Shown piece after piece: positions 22,419 through 34,246 of a stretch of 64,000 bases of DNA. The first letter of the stretch is position 1, and the number at the start of each line of letters is the position of its first letter. Origin of the DNA: Phorcus lineatus (Eukaryota > Mollusca > Gastropoda > Trochida > Trochidae); the NCBI GenBank assembly GCA_921293015.1, contig OV121088.1, positions 4,668,382 to 4,732,381 on the forward strand, written 5' to 3'. The position numbers and the translations under genes are program-made. The notes beneath the pieces are model-generated. The model did no database searches and was not told the DNA's origin. It was given only the letters and a program-made list of their open reading frames with translations.

Positions 22419-25400
22419 CACCCCTTGGACTTTTCATCAGGAAGGTAGGTATTGAAATTACCCGCCCTTAAATGAGTGAGCTCAATGGAAATGCATCATC
22501 GATTGGATCGAGAGCCTTTCGAAAGACAAGTTTTAAAGCGCTTAAGTCAAATTCAAGTTCCAGAGCATGTGCTTTAAAGGATATAAAACTCAACATTACC
22601 AATCATTTATTTCCACTTATGAGTATCAAGCCGTTTAGTTGGACTACTACTAACTGCTAACGTGATTCCAGGGTTTTTAATTTGAGTACAAATTTTCCTG
22701 GTGAAATTCATATGGATAAGCGTATCGATACGCTAAGCTCTAGTTTACCAAGGATGCTATGAATAAAATGTTAGATGATGCAAATGGAATGTTCTGTTGG
22801 CAATCAGAAATGCCCGTGGTCTTTTTAAATCTACACGTAGATGATCATTGAAATAGAAAATGATTCTGTTGCGTTGTTTGCATCAAAACGTGATGTTGTT
22901 AAGATTGACTTGAGATTCATAATCAAGGTAAATTTCAACTTTAGAAAAGTTATTACGCTTACGAAAGATGCGTTATGTATAAATAGGGTCAATTCTGTAT
23001 AATACATAAACTTAGGTTGTTATGAAAGGCAACTAAAATGACCACACGTAATACGTCATTTTCTATCTTGTTTTTGTGTAACGAGGGGTGTGGGGCGAGG
23101 ATGGAACTAGTACCTTACTACGGCCCTTTTATAATAAATTCATTGAAACGTGCAGTTTTATAACTGAATTTATATACTATGCGTTTTTTCATTGTATAAT
23201 TTCATTTATGAATTGAAGTATTGTATATAGTCTTATTCATGTGGCGTAGTCTACTTTTTGTATCTTTCTTTGAATAGCTATACTGGTGAAACAACTTCAA
23301 AACGCTTTATTCAGTAAAATCTTAACAAATTACATTACATTACTTTTGTGTCTTTTCACCTGAACCAAATCGTTACAGTTCATGAAAACTCAATACCGGT
23401 GAGAAAGAGAAAGTTATTATATATATATGATTATGTGATTACAACTGACATTCAAAGTCTAACCCGAAGAAGCCATCATGGCAGAAAGCGCTTGTTATCA
23501 AATGTGAATGTTATTGTGTACCTAATTCTACTATAACATTGTTTCATTATTTTATATATATGATATATTTATATATAAAAAGTGAAAATAGACGAAACGC
23601 TTAAACTGCCTAGCGGTCTCAAAATGGCTTTACTTACGACAGATTTTGTTTCATTTGTATCTGCGTTGTCATGTGGTGCTTCATCTTCTTAAAAAATGGT
23701 CGGATCACGAAATGGATTTAGTAATATTTTCTTTCATTTTCTGTAGAAGAAAATAGCTAATTTTGAAGTAGAAAGATAAAAAAAATTTCAATATCTTGGC
23801 CCTCAGTGTCATTAACATTGAAGAACGCTTTATTTTTCTCGGCTCTGATCTTGTCGGGTTAACTTGATACACAAACCAATGTACCAAATATCAAATGCAC
23901 TCTGTACATCTGAAAAAACACATGACATATTAAGAAAGAAAGCGTCAGGATTTCTAGACAATGCGCTTACTTATTCTCGCACAAAATCCTCAACGACGTT
24001 AAAGGGCTTCCCCTCAGGATGTAGGCGAAACACTGATAAAATCGGCATTAAATACTCCCTTACTTCACCGTCACAAATAATGTATTGATTCATCTTTGCA
24101 GTTTTATCATTGATTTTGGTTTGGACGGACTTTGTTCGTGTGAATGACAAAATTTTCTTTTTGTTCTCTTCTTATCTTGATTTCACTCCATAATTTATTC
24201 TCTTCGATCTAGATCTGTTCCAGCGACATTTCCAATTTCCTCATACTGACGCAAGTGATTGTGTTTGTATTGTCGACATTTAGCTCTGTCAAAATTAAAA
24301 CCGCATAAAGAAACCTTTAGAAAACTATTTCCCCATATCCCTTGGGATTAAAACAATTTAGAATATCTCTTAACAAATGAAACTGCATTTTAATACCACA
24401 TTTGATTGTAGGTTTTTCAGTACAATTACTTTGACTTAAAGAATCGAACATGAAATTAATCATTTCACGATACACTTGTTTCATAAGAATTTTATTTAAA
24501 AAATGGACGTTGTTTAGTATTCTCTGTGACTGTCACACCAGAAGGACGGATATTTAGGAAAGTATTTTTAGAACGTTAAATTAGGAGATAAATCCCTTCT
24601 GTTTTTTATTTTGGGGTTGTATGTCGTGCATTTTTCACCCCTAAATTTAATTTCAAACCGAGCTTGCGAGGTAAGCAATCAAAAAGCAGTCTTTTCATTC
24701 TAGTTTTCGTGTCATGTTAGAATCAAACTTGCTGAATGTTTAACTAATTCAGAAAAGAACTGATATAGAATATTGTCCACGATCAATATAGGGTTCCTAG
24801 ATGTGGTTAACACCAGTGTTCATTAATCACAAGATTAAACATAAGTGGTGTCATAAATTAATGTGTGCACATGTGCAGATAATCAATGTTTCAACGCGAG
24901 CCCTTGTATTTTTTCCACCGTGACGGGATATGAACTTGTTCATAAACAAAGGATGGAAAGCAAGTCGTTTCGGGCTTTAGCTGATCATACAAATGGTATA
25001 GAAGGAGAAGTATAGGCGAATATACAGAAGCGTATTATGAGATCTTCACAAAACCCCATCTCCCTCCGGTATAACAAATATTCATACTCTTTTTTTTAAA
25101 GCCATTTCACACTCTGGCTTGGATAATTGTGTCACTATTTCCCATTGGAACATACATGATGTCGAAGTCCTATTTGTGCTAACATGTACATGATAACTTT
25201 ACCAATTACATCATTACTTCAGCTCGATTTCATGTAAATCGTCTGTGGAATCATTTGAGACCGTAAGGTCTCCGGAGAGGAATGCATCATTTTCAAAACG
25301 TTTCTTCAAATAACAATTGTACTTTTAGTACAAAGTTTACACTTTTTAACACATAAATAATAACAATAGGAAGTGTTGGATGCGATAATAACGTAAAATG

Positions 25401-26618
25401 TTTTTGATGGGTTCTAAACTTGAAGTAAATCAAATTTTGTTAATAAATACGACACTTTCGCTGGGTAACAACCTCTGTGTATGAACGGTGCCATGTTAGA
25501 TTACTATGGGCACCAAGGGGTAACCCCATCCTTCTTCTGTCGTATTAGCGTCAAGCCACTGACAACCCAAGTCGGTGTGTTTGAAATCGGTTTAGACATT
25601 GTAATCATTTTAAAACCGTGCGAAATTGCTTTGCATGAGAATGTGTTGAACTTATTTTTATATTTTTAAAAAGTTTTCTCTTCAGTGCACTTGAACTTTA
25701 GGTTTGATTTATCGATTTGAGAATCTTTACATGATATGAAGTGTGTTGTGTCACCGCGTTGTGTTTTCAAGTTTGCAAATATTAATTTGTAAAACTGATA
25801 TTTGACAGTTAACTTCACGTTCAAAGTAAAACTGCCAATCGTAAAAGTACAATTATTTCCGTTTTAAATATGTTTGTGTAAGCGTTTATGCGCAAAAATT
25901 GTGTTTATTCATGGTATATTTGTTGAAATCAACTTTAGTGAGCGTAAACGACAAGTCGAGATAAAAGATGAAACCACGTTATATGCTATTACTAAACATT
26001 ACAAGTGTTCTTCTGTTGTGTACCTTTCAAAGAGGACATTTTAACGCACATATCTTATGTGGAAACGAAACTCAAGAGGGACATAGCCGTTTCCTCATTT
26101 TGTAATATTCATTAAAATTCTATGAAGGTTTCAATTGTTTTTTTTTATTATTAAAAAGTCATGCAATACATTAACTCGCAAATAAGATGTTGAATCGAAT
26201 TTCGTCCTGTCCGCCAGTACCCTCCATGTAAGTGTCGAAGTAAAAACTAATCATTAAGGCCATGCTCACATGCCTTCAAATAATTTTTCGTCTCAATATA
26301 GTATTACAGGAACTGAAAACATTAAATCAATCGTTTTTCAACAATAAGACGTCAATATTTCCCCTTTTCTATGGGCACAGATCTCCTGTGAGGTATGCTA
26401 CAAAGAATATGGGTGAGACCAAGATCACAACACTGGTAGCGTGTTTTTGTCAGGTACCGATTCGCAAATCAGGTGGCGTAGAGAGCTACTGAATGACAGA
26501 AATAGTCTCAGGATCCATAGCATATCAGCCGTTGTATTGTTTAATGTTGAAAACAATACATAGTTCTCCAGGTGAAGGATAATCAAAAGTATGTACTCTC
26601 AGTGCCCCCTACCCCCTA
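22419..26618. other. AT-rich non-coding stretch
   Basis: No gene or mobile element that I can support. It includes a 16-bp perfect palindrome at 22719-22734, which is about what chance gives in this much DNA. Confidence 0.4.
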
Positions 26619-26640
26619 CCCCCCCCCCCCCCCCCCCCCC
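26619..26640 (+). repeat. Poly-C tract (22 bases)
   Basis: An uninterrupted C run preceded by GTGCCCCCTACCCCCTACC. It is one of four long G/C homopolymers in the window. Confidence 0.95.
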
Positions 26641-27927
26641 TCAAAACTTCAAACTTGAATCCTCTGTGGGTGCAGTTGACCCCTCCCCACCCATTTAATC
26701 TTATGAGCAAAGGTGTTTTGCGTTCACATGACACAAATACTAATATACGTTTCGGGTTATACTAATTCTACTACGGAAGCAGATTTGCCTATATACATGT
26801 AGGTACTTGCGTTCACATGGCCAATACCCCATGTGGTGTAAATTTACAAATATAAACTAATTTAGTCATTCAAGTATTTTATCGCGTGTGGACATGGCTT
26901 GGGTCTCGGATGTTTATTGCAGTCTTATGGTTAGTAGTATACGCAAGGAGAAAGTTGTTGATAAAGGGAAGCAACTCCGTCCACTCTGATGTCACGCCGA
27001 CTACTCTGTGACCAGGCGCTTGACAATCAATTCCAAAGCACGTTGCATTGAATAACTGTTAAAACGGTGAAAGGCTTTATTTTATTTACAAAACAATCAG
27101 TAGTGATTCGTTGTGAATGATGTCAAACAAAATGCCGAGTGCAAGGATACAGAGTATTCAATGGTATCTATTTAGGGGGCTAAATGGTGATTTGATGGAC
27201 ATTTATACATTGTTTAAAGGCCAAGCAATATTATACAGCTTTAAACGAAAGATCTACGTTGAGATTTGATTTTACATGTTTATTACACGCATAGTTAGCA
27301 CCATCGATACTAAAGTAAGCAAAAATTGATCTCATTTCAACACAATATCCCCGGAACTGTTGTCACCTTCTCGTTGACACGCTACCTCTATGGGGGTCAG
27401 TATAGAGGCAGTGTCAACCAAATTCGTATTCAACACGTGTTTGCAATTTGGTACTGTTTCGTACAATTTTGTATTTACATCAATTCATACTGTTTGCATA
27501 TTTCAATTCAGGTGAATTCAAGATTTAGGAATGGAGAAGCAAATACATATTCATAGAAATCAAAACTTAAGATTTTTCAGATCAATTACATATCGGCTTT
27601 AGAAACTAAATTTGAGAATGTTATCTTAATGCAATATTTGAAGGAAATTCACAAGAAGACTCACATATTTATAATTGCATTAAAAAGTACCATCTTTCAA
27701 ACAGTTATATTGAAACACATACACCGTACAGAACAGGATTTGAAATTCAGGATGTTCATTACTTCGAAAAGTAATGGCCGTTTAAACAATGTATGCCATA
27801 GCTGCCGTATATTTTGAGTTCACATGGGGAAGGAATCTGAATATTAGGAACCAGTATACAGGAGTTCCATCGGGACTACATGTCTACAGCAAAATATACG
27901 GCAGAATATCTACTCATCCGATTTCGC
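26641..27927. other. 3' flank of the amine receptor gene
   Basis: This lies downstream of the minus-strand receptor stop. The nearest minus-strand AATAAA-type signals I notice (TTTATT on the plus strand at about 27076-27086) are some 850 bases past the stop, so a long 3' UTR is possible. No other gene is seen. A stretch AAAGGGAAGCAACTC near 26966 resembles a dispersed mollusc repeat word, from memory only. Confidence 0.35.
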
Positions 27928-29631
27928 CTACCTCCCTCTCTGCCACCGTCGCCCAAATATTATTTTCCCAAAAGCCTTTCTGAAGTCTCTATTGAAAACG
28001 GTATATATGATTGGATTCAAGGCAGAGTTACCGTAGCCTATCCAGAAAAACACAGTGAATACGGTATATGGTATGCAGTTAATACAGAAGGCAGACGTAA
28101 CGTAAAAAATAAAGAAGGGCAGCCAACAGAGGATGAAGGCAGCCATGACAAGTCCTAACACCACTGTTGCCCTTCTCTCCCGAGCTTTAGCAAGTTTGCG
28201 TTTGTGTTTCTCTGCAGAAAAGTAGTCCGTTGGCTGAGGTTCCTTTTTTTCCTGTTTCTTTTTAGGAACTTTCTTTTCTCTGTTCGCGTTGAAAAGATGG
28301 CGGGTGATGTTGCCAAGGAACCTACTCTGTTCTCGTTTCTGTCTTGCAGCCGTGTGCACCGTAGGTGTACCGTTCTGTTTTGGTTCAATTATGGTAAACT
28401 GGTGGACCTGTCCGTTGTTAGGTTCCTTGTTTGAATCTGGAACTTCTTTCTCTTTCCCATTGGAGCTTAACAGACTTCTGTGCTGCTCGGAAGAAGATTC
28501 CGTGTCACTTGTTAACAGAGTGCTCGTTCCTAGTCTGCTAGAGTTATCGCCCCTGTTTAACGTTCGCGAAGAAATATCACATGTTGAGTCAGAATCAGTC
28601 GAGATCAGTTTTGCCATTTCATCACTCGGCAAGGCAACTGATGCAGTGTTGGTGTCAGATGATTGAACCTGGTTTGCAGTATCATCGTCTGTCGTGTAAG
28701 TCTCATTGCCGTCTTTCACTGCTGGCGCAGGTTGAACATGAGAGTCATCGTCTTCATGAGTTTTGCACTCTTGGCCCGGTCCGTGCTCTGTAACGCTAGA
28801 CTCGGTGGAGTTCTTGGCTTCTCCCTTCACTGCAGCAGCTTTCGGCATCTTTGTTACAGTTTTTCGGGCTCTCATTTTTGCAGCCTGATAAATTTTATAA
28901 TACACAAACACCATTATTATAGCAGGGATGTAAAACGAGCCCATTGAGGAGTAGAGAACATATCCAATGTCTTCACTCAGATTGCACAAGGGGTAGTCGG
29001 TATTGGTTGAATGGGGCTGGTTCCACCCGATCAGTGGAGGGATGCACACGGCGGCTGACACTACCCAAACTATTGCTATCATGATAGTTGCCCGTTTAGG
29101 TGTCCGCTGTCGGGCGTAGTGGATAGCACGGGTTATTGACCAGTACCTGTCCAAACTAATTAGACAAAGGCTTGAAATAGACGCAGTGCACAGTAAAACA
29201 TCCATAGCTTTCCACAGGTCACACCAAATGGTACCGAAATGCCAATATCCCATCAACTCATTTGCAAGGGAAAAGGGGATGATGATCAGCCCAAGAAGAA
29301 AATCGGCAAGGGCTAACGATGCAATGAAAAGGTTTTGCGGTGCTTTCAGATTGCGGTCAGTGATTATCGCCCAGATGACCAAGAAGTTTCCAATGACAAT
29401 CAGAAGTATGACTATAGTCACTACAACCGCCGCAACTATGATGTGCGGCCACGTGTAGCCACTTGGGTATCCTGCCGGATAAAAGGGCTTCGATCCTTCT
29501 GTTGTGTTGACTCCGTCCGCCTCGGTGGTGTTGTGATCGACGGTGGGCCAAGTTATCCAGTCAAAAGTATGGTTAATGTCACGGCCACCGGCTATCACGT
29601 CGGTGACCGGCATGACAGAATGATTGAACAT
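27928..29631 (-). CDS. Biogenic amine GPCR, octopamine/alpha2-adrenergic-like
   Basis: A 567-residue class A receptor for a phenolic or catechol amine, expected in the plasma membrane and coupled to G proteins. TM1 is about 62-87. Asp110 lies in LALAD (TM2). The disulphide pair is Cys137/Cys216. Amine-binding Asp144 is in TM3 (KAMDVLLCTAS) and DRY is at 161-163. Ser228, Ser229 and Ser232 before FYIP in TM5 match the hydroxyl-contacting serines. CWLP is at 502-505 and NPIIY at 539-543. The N-terminus has N-glycosylation sequons near residues 3, 20, 34 and 42. The third intracellular loop is very long (about 230 residues, Ser/Thr and charged rich) and the tail is short, as in alpha2-adrenergic, tyramine and octopamine receptors. 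RYWSITRAIHYARQRTPKR fits that group. The whole coding region is one exon, with a stop TAG at 27928-27930. A 5-HT1-like receptor is the main alternative; ligand choice cannot be settled by eye. Confidence 0.93.
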   Translation of the reverse strand: MFNHSVMPVTDVIAGGRDINHTFDWITWPTVDHNTTEADGVNTTEGSKPFYPAGYPSGYTWPHIIVAAVVVTIVILLIVIGNFLVIWAIITDRNLKAPQNLFIASLALADFLLGLIIIPFSLANELMGYWHFGTIWCDLWKAMDVLLCTASISSLCLISLDRYWSITRAIHYARQRTPKRATIMIAIVWVVSAAVCIPPLIGWNQPHSTNTDYPLCNLSEDIGYVLYSSMGSFYIPAIIMVFVYYKIYQAAKMRARKTVTKMPKAAAVKGEAKNSTESSVTEHGPGQECKTHEDDDSHVQPAPAVKDGNETYTTDDDTANQVQSSDTNTASVALPSDEMAKLISTDSDSTCDISSRTLNRGDNSSRLGTSTLLTSDTESSSEQHRSLLSSNGKEKEVPDSNKEPNNGQVHQFTIIEPKQNGTPTVHTAARQKREQSRFLGNITRHLFNANREKKVPKKKQEKKEPQPTDYFSAEKHKRKLAKARERRATVVLGLVMAAFILCWLPFFIFYVTSAFCINCIPYTVFTVFFWIGYGNSALNPIIYTVFNRDFRKAFGKIIFGRRWQRGR

Positions 29632-29743
29632 GTCGTCAGGTCAGCGATGAGGTCAGTGCAGGCTTGGGGTCATCGTGCTTCATTCACCTGTCAAGGCGCC
29701 CACATCTTCTCTCACTCCATGTCTGTCGCTCTGTGATGAGTTC
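29632..29743 (-). promoter_or_regulatory. Receptor 5' leader with four short upstream ORFs
   Basis: The coding exon appears to begin at 29743 after a good acceptor, TTTCTTTCTCACTGCAG. The 112-base leader holds four upstream ATGs, each stopping before the main ATG: 29720-29712 (Met-Glu-stop), 29705-29691 (5 codons with stop), 29683-29636 (16 codons with stop, ending 4 bases before the main start) and 29673-29653 (7 codons with stop). Such leaders commonly lower translation of the main frame. The upstream non-coding exon was not identified. Confidence 0.6.
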
Positions 29744-30884
29744 CTGCAGTGAGAAAGAAACAAGCGTTAGTGGAGGAAAGAGAATTAATGCCACTTCTCT
29801 GTTCGCGGAATCCTATTTGGCTCAATCCCGTCTCGTCGCTTTCTTTCTAACACTTTTAAGCAGCGTCTCTTTGTCTTTTAGCTTCAATTTTAGAATCAAA
29901 TTCGGTTTCCTGAAACTAATTCGCTTAACAGTGAATGGTAGTGACCAGATCGATGCATGTTTGGAGGGAGCTAGAAGGGAACAGAGGGCTAACAACAAAG
30001 TTGATCCTCGTATGCACTATGGGGATATATGCTTCTCTGAATGGAATGTCTTTCCTTCCTTAATTACATTCAGTTGGTCCACATCGACAATTTGGAACCA
30101 ATGTTTGGAAAGGAAATACAAATTTTCAAGTTTATAGCCGAATCAGCAAAATCCTTTTAAGGAAATGCATTTAACTCAAGTCATTACCAGTAGAAAAACT
30201 CGATTGTTTCCCACGAAAACATTGTTATCCACGTCATAATTACACATCTTTTTTTGTGTTGAATCTACTTCATTTCAGTAGTGTTGAGACGTATAAAGCA
30301 ACGTCGTATTCGAAAAGGTAACTGAGATTCAGTTGGAATTGTTTCCTACATTTGTACTCATATTAATCTGAATTTCCTACTTGTTTATGCAGCAGGAAGG
30401 CCTCCTAAGTATATCTTATGTGTTTAGTTAAAAAAAAATTCTATCAAATTATATTAGAACTACAGAGCTGTTGCTTTAAATGAGGTATAGCTCTGTGTAA
30501 ACAGAACATCATTTTAAAATATAATTTTCTGTGTAACATTAAAGATTATAGAATCAATATGGAAGAAATTAACTTAATCACGCCACAGAGAATAAAAGCA
30601 AGATCAATACATAATATCAATACATACATATAAATCAAGCATTAGAATTTTAATCTAACAAACGCTTTGGGAAACTCTGACCTCTTATTGCGTAAATGTA
30701 ATCTCTGATTGTGTATGGAATTATCCCATGAGTTTGCAATTGAACTGAGTTAAAAAAATCTCATTTCAAAATGAACATCTCTTATACATTAGAATGGCGA
30801 GACCTTGGCAATGTATATGTCCCTGAGACAGTTTAGGAAAGCTTTTGGCACGTTCAGTGAAACAATTGCGATTTAAGCGAGATG
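29744..30884. other. Upstream intron or flank of the receptor gene
   Basis: If the acceptor at 29744-29745 is used, this is intronic sequence of the receptor transcript. I see no second gene. The plus-strand frame at 29664-30137 is the receptor leader and intron read backwards. No repeats are obvious. Confidence 0.4.
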
Positions 30885-31199
30885 AGTTGAGGTGATTCGT
30901 GGTTTAAGGCTACTTTCAAGAGTATTTCACTTTCATCACGGCTGCTGGTATTATTACAGGGAGAAAGCCCGCAACACCATTGTAAATATGCATTACGGTG
31001 AGACCAGCGAGCATCGGCTGGAATTAGCAAGCCATGGGCGGAACTGTGCTTGTACTTCATGAAGCACCGCACCAAAAATTTTACTACATGTACTAAAGTT
31101 CTGTACTGCAGACGAATTTGCTGAAATCCTGGCGGGATTTGAACCCCTGACCTCTCGATAGAAATTCGAACGAGCTAGCCATTGCACTATCCCGCCCCC
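30885..31199 (-). mobile_element. tRNA-derived SINE
   Basis: On the minus strand the element starts GGGGGCGGGATAGTGCAATG. An RNA polymerase III A box lies at 31178-31189 (TAGTGCAATGGC) and a B box at 31135-31145 (GGTTCAAATCC), about 33 bases apart, as in a tRNA. A body of about 240 bases follows, ending near GTGAAATACTCTTGAAAGTA then GCCTTAAACCACGAATCA. That tail resembles the conserved 3' part of mollusc SINEs as I remember them. No clear target-site duplication was found. The protein-like frames across it are artefacts. Confidence 0.65.
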
Positions 31200-32084
31200 G
31201 ATCTTACCAAAGGTGAAAAGTACTTCAGATGTCATAAATTAACGTTTTAATGAATAATTTGGTAGAAAAGAGCAAAAAGAGACGTCTTAGAAACTTAGCT
31301 GTACACGCACCATTTCCAAATTAATTTTTTTAAGATGTCAGAGTCGACGGAACACATTTGGAGCCATCACTGAATATTCGGATATCAAAGTGACGATCTT
31401 GCTGAAAGGTGACACAAAGTCACGACTTCTTGTCACGATACCACGAGATTTAACGTCACTTCACGTGACTTCCGCATCTCATTTAGCCAGAAACTGAAAA
31501 TAACTTTTCACAAGACAGTTCACATTTACGACCATTAATACACGTAACACGATCTTGAACGCCAGAAACTACTAACAAGCTTGTAATTACCAAGTCGCAA
31601 CAGTATACTTTCACGAAGGTGAAACCTCCATTTAGATTTGCATAGGTAAACCATTTAAAACCTTCATGATATTGTTTGTTAAAAAAAGAGCAGACTTTTT
31701 AATTATCCTCAACTTAAAAGTGAAAACAGAATTAATAACCTTAAGATATGCTTGAATAGCAAATAATACGCGTTTGAATGTAGGAAATACCTCATTTTAG
31801 GTGTACATTGAACGTTACATGGGTTTTACTGAAACTCTTATTAACGTTTTAACGAAGTTTCCAATGTATTGGAAAATATATCCCGATATTAAGTACTTGT
31901 ACACTGTCATATTAGCTTCCATAAATTATGTTGAAATCCTTGAGCACTGCTAACTAGGACTAGCGAACCGCACTACCTGTATTAATTCTGGTGAACCAAC
32001 GTGATCAAACCTTACAATATGGGAAACAGTTGTTAATAACGACAAAGTTCCCGATATCCTTACGGAAATTCAAACCCTTGACCT
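31200..32084. other. Non-coding stretch upstream of the SINE
   Basis: No gene seen. Between about 31390 and 31480 there are several GTCAC/GTGAC words (for example CACTTCACGTGACTTCC), a weak local inverted pattern. It lies upstream of the receptor and may be regulatory, but that is speculation. Confidence 0.3.
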
Positions 32085-32366
32085 CTCGGTTATCCACATC
32101 ACATACCCCACTATCAACACCCGCTAACCGCATCACATACCCCACTATCCAGACCCGCTAACCGCATCACATACCTTTCTATCCACACCTGCCAACCACA
32201 TCACATACCTACTATCTCAACCCGCTAGCCACATCGCATACCCAACTATCCCGACCCGCTAACCACATCATTGACGTCACTGATCCAGCTCGCTTACCAT
32301 ACAATATACCCAACTTTCACAACTTGCTAACCACATCATATACTACAATGTCCCAACTCGGAAACT
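32085..32366. repeat. 34-bp minisatellite, about eight units, SINE-head-like
   Basis: Degenerate units of about 34 bases follow the pattern ACCCGCTAACCGCATCACAT then ACCCCACTATCCAG, increasingly diverged to the right. Just left of it, 32064-32084 reads TTCAAACCCTTGACCTC, which on the minus strand is a B-box-like GGGTTTGAA preceded by GAGGTCAA. The unit's reverse complement contains GATAGTGGGGTATGTGATG, matching the position of the A-box segment in the SINE at 30885-31199. I infer that the unit is an amplified SINE 5' segment. Confidence 0.75.
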
Positions 32367-34225
32367 ACGTTATTCTTCTCTGCCTCTCCCAAACTCCGAA
32401 AACTCAACTTGGATATTACATAACTCATTCAGATATGTTTGCGACAAAAAAGTTTTGAAAGACGCGATCACATTTTTGAACGTCAGAAACCTACAATAAA
32501 CTTGGATTAGACAGACTCCTTTCAAGAACGTCAAAAGCCTTTCAACACTAGAAAAGGAACACGGACATTCAAGAAAGTCATCGTTCATATTTTAGGCGAT
32601 CCATGACTGCGAGGATCAAGGTGTGTTAGTTGAATTCTCGTGTGTAATCGGACATCAAAGGTAAAAATTGTATTGTATAATCAACATCAATTGAGAATAT
32701 TTCCAGTGACTTTCAATCAATGTCAGGAGACTTTGCTTGAGCCATGCTGGGCAACATAGTAAACGGCATTGCTCGCTTTGAGTTTTAATGCATGCTTTAG
32801 AAGTAATAGTTAATCGATTTTGAGGCTGAAGAAGATCAACAAAATAAGATATTACAGGCATTTTTAGATTAGTGCCAAAATCCAAAAAGAGTTTCTGCTC
32901 TCTAAAGGAGATGTGCTAAAGAATTACTAGCTTTGAGTCTTTTTAGATGGAGGTGGAAAAAGGATGGACATTGTGGGAACTCAAGAAATATCATGCTACA
33001 TGGAGTAAGGGACTGGTCAAATTATTCGTGACGAAACGTGTTAAGACTTATAAACTTTAAGACATTTTACAGTTGTTACAAATCAATCCTGAAGAAAGGA
33101 TCTATAATGACATCGCGGACATTAGAAGTAAATGATATATACGACCTGCAATCAATTTCCTTTTTTCAAATATATAAAACCTACTCGTTGGGATTTAATA
33201 TTGATAATTAATTATTAGCATACATAATTTGTTTTCCATTTGGAAAGTGAGGCCTACAGTACATGTTTAAAAATGTTTCGATATAGTTTTCAGGGTTTCA
33301 TTCATATTTTTGTCCCAGTACTGTCGCGCCTTGCTTCTCTTGGGTTGACTAATGCTGTAAGATCATCATTTTAGCGATAAGATCAACAAAAATAACATTA
33401 TGCATTTTATATGCTTAGTGCATTTATTGAATAAGTTTGGAAACGTGTGAAACTCGATTGTTTTTTCTGTTTTATATGTCCTGCATTGATTGATTTCATA
33501 GTTCAAGGTATAAACAGTCCTTATTGCCGAGAAATAAACTGAAAATAGTAATTACGTAATGCGATAAATCAGAGAATATTGAATAGAGTTCAAGAAACCC
33601 TGTTCGTCGTATAAGAACAAAATGAGGTTTTACATTCCAGTGGGATATCTAATTTTTTCTATGTGTAAAATGTAAAACTACTTGGCATGGTGAATATATT
33701 CCGTGGTATAAATAGGCTTTTTCTTGACAGTGGTTTTGAAGATGAATGGTAAATCATAACCCTTCTCCTTACAAGAACCGTGATTTCGTATTGAGAATTG
33801 TTTTTCTCGACTCTATTATTCATCGCAAATATGCTTGATGCTTTCGAATAGAATTCTCAAACTAGACAGGAACTCAATATACATTAAATACAATCCTAAA
33901 AAGTTGCGATGGTGTCAAAGGCTTTCAAACATTAAAAGCGAAAGTGAATCTTTTTGTCGAATGTTTTTGCCCTTACACACGCTATCGCAGTTAGCAATTC
34001 CACTGAGACTCTTCCAGTAGATTTCGAGCTATAGAAAACGACAGGAACAGACTAAACTTGTCGGGGAGGAACTTGTCTATTCAGTTTCCTCAATGCTCTT
34101 TCACCCGCTCTATAATAAACACGCGGGGCTCAGTTTGACCATACGGGTTAGGAGCTGGGGCATCATACTTCTTATAATGACTATTTGTTGTAACTTTTAC
34201 CTCCCTGGTGTTTAGATAGGGATTT
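32367..34225. other. AT-rich non-coding stretch
   Basis: Nothing recognisable. The short frames here have no motifs. Confidence 0.4.
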
Positions 34226-34246
34226 GGGGGGGGGGGGGGGGGGGGG
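34226..34246 (+). repeat. Poly-G tract (21 bases)
   Basis: Uninterrupted G run after TTTAGATAGGGATTT. The neighbouring minus-strand frame reading a poly-Pro stretch is an artefact of it. Confidence 0.95.

Noticed and set aside
22719-22734. 16-bp perfect palindrome AGCGTATCGATACGCT
   Set aside because: About one such palindrome is expected by chance in 64 kb; no partner sites.
28155-30137. Numerous long plus- and minus-strand open frames overlapping the amine receptor
   Set aside because: They are other-frame or antisense readings of the receptor exon and its leader; none has a recognisable domain.
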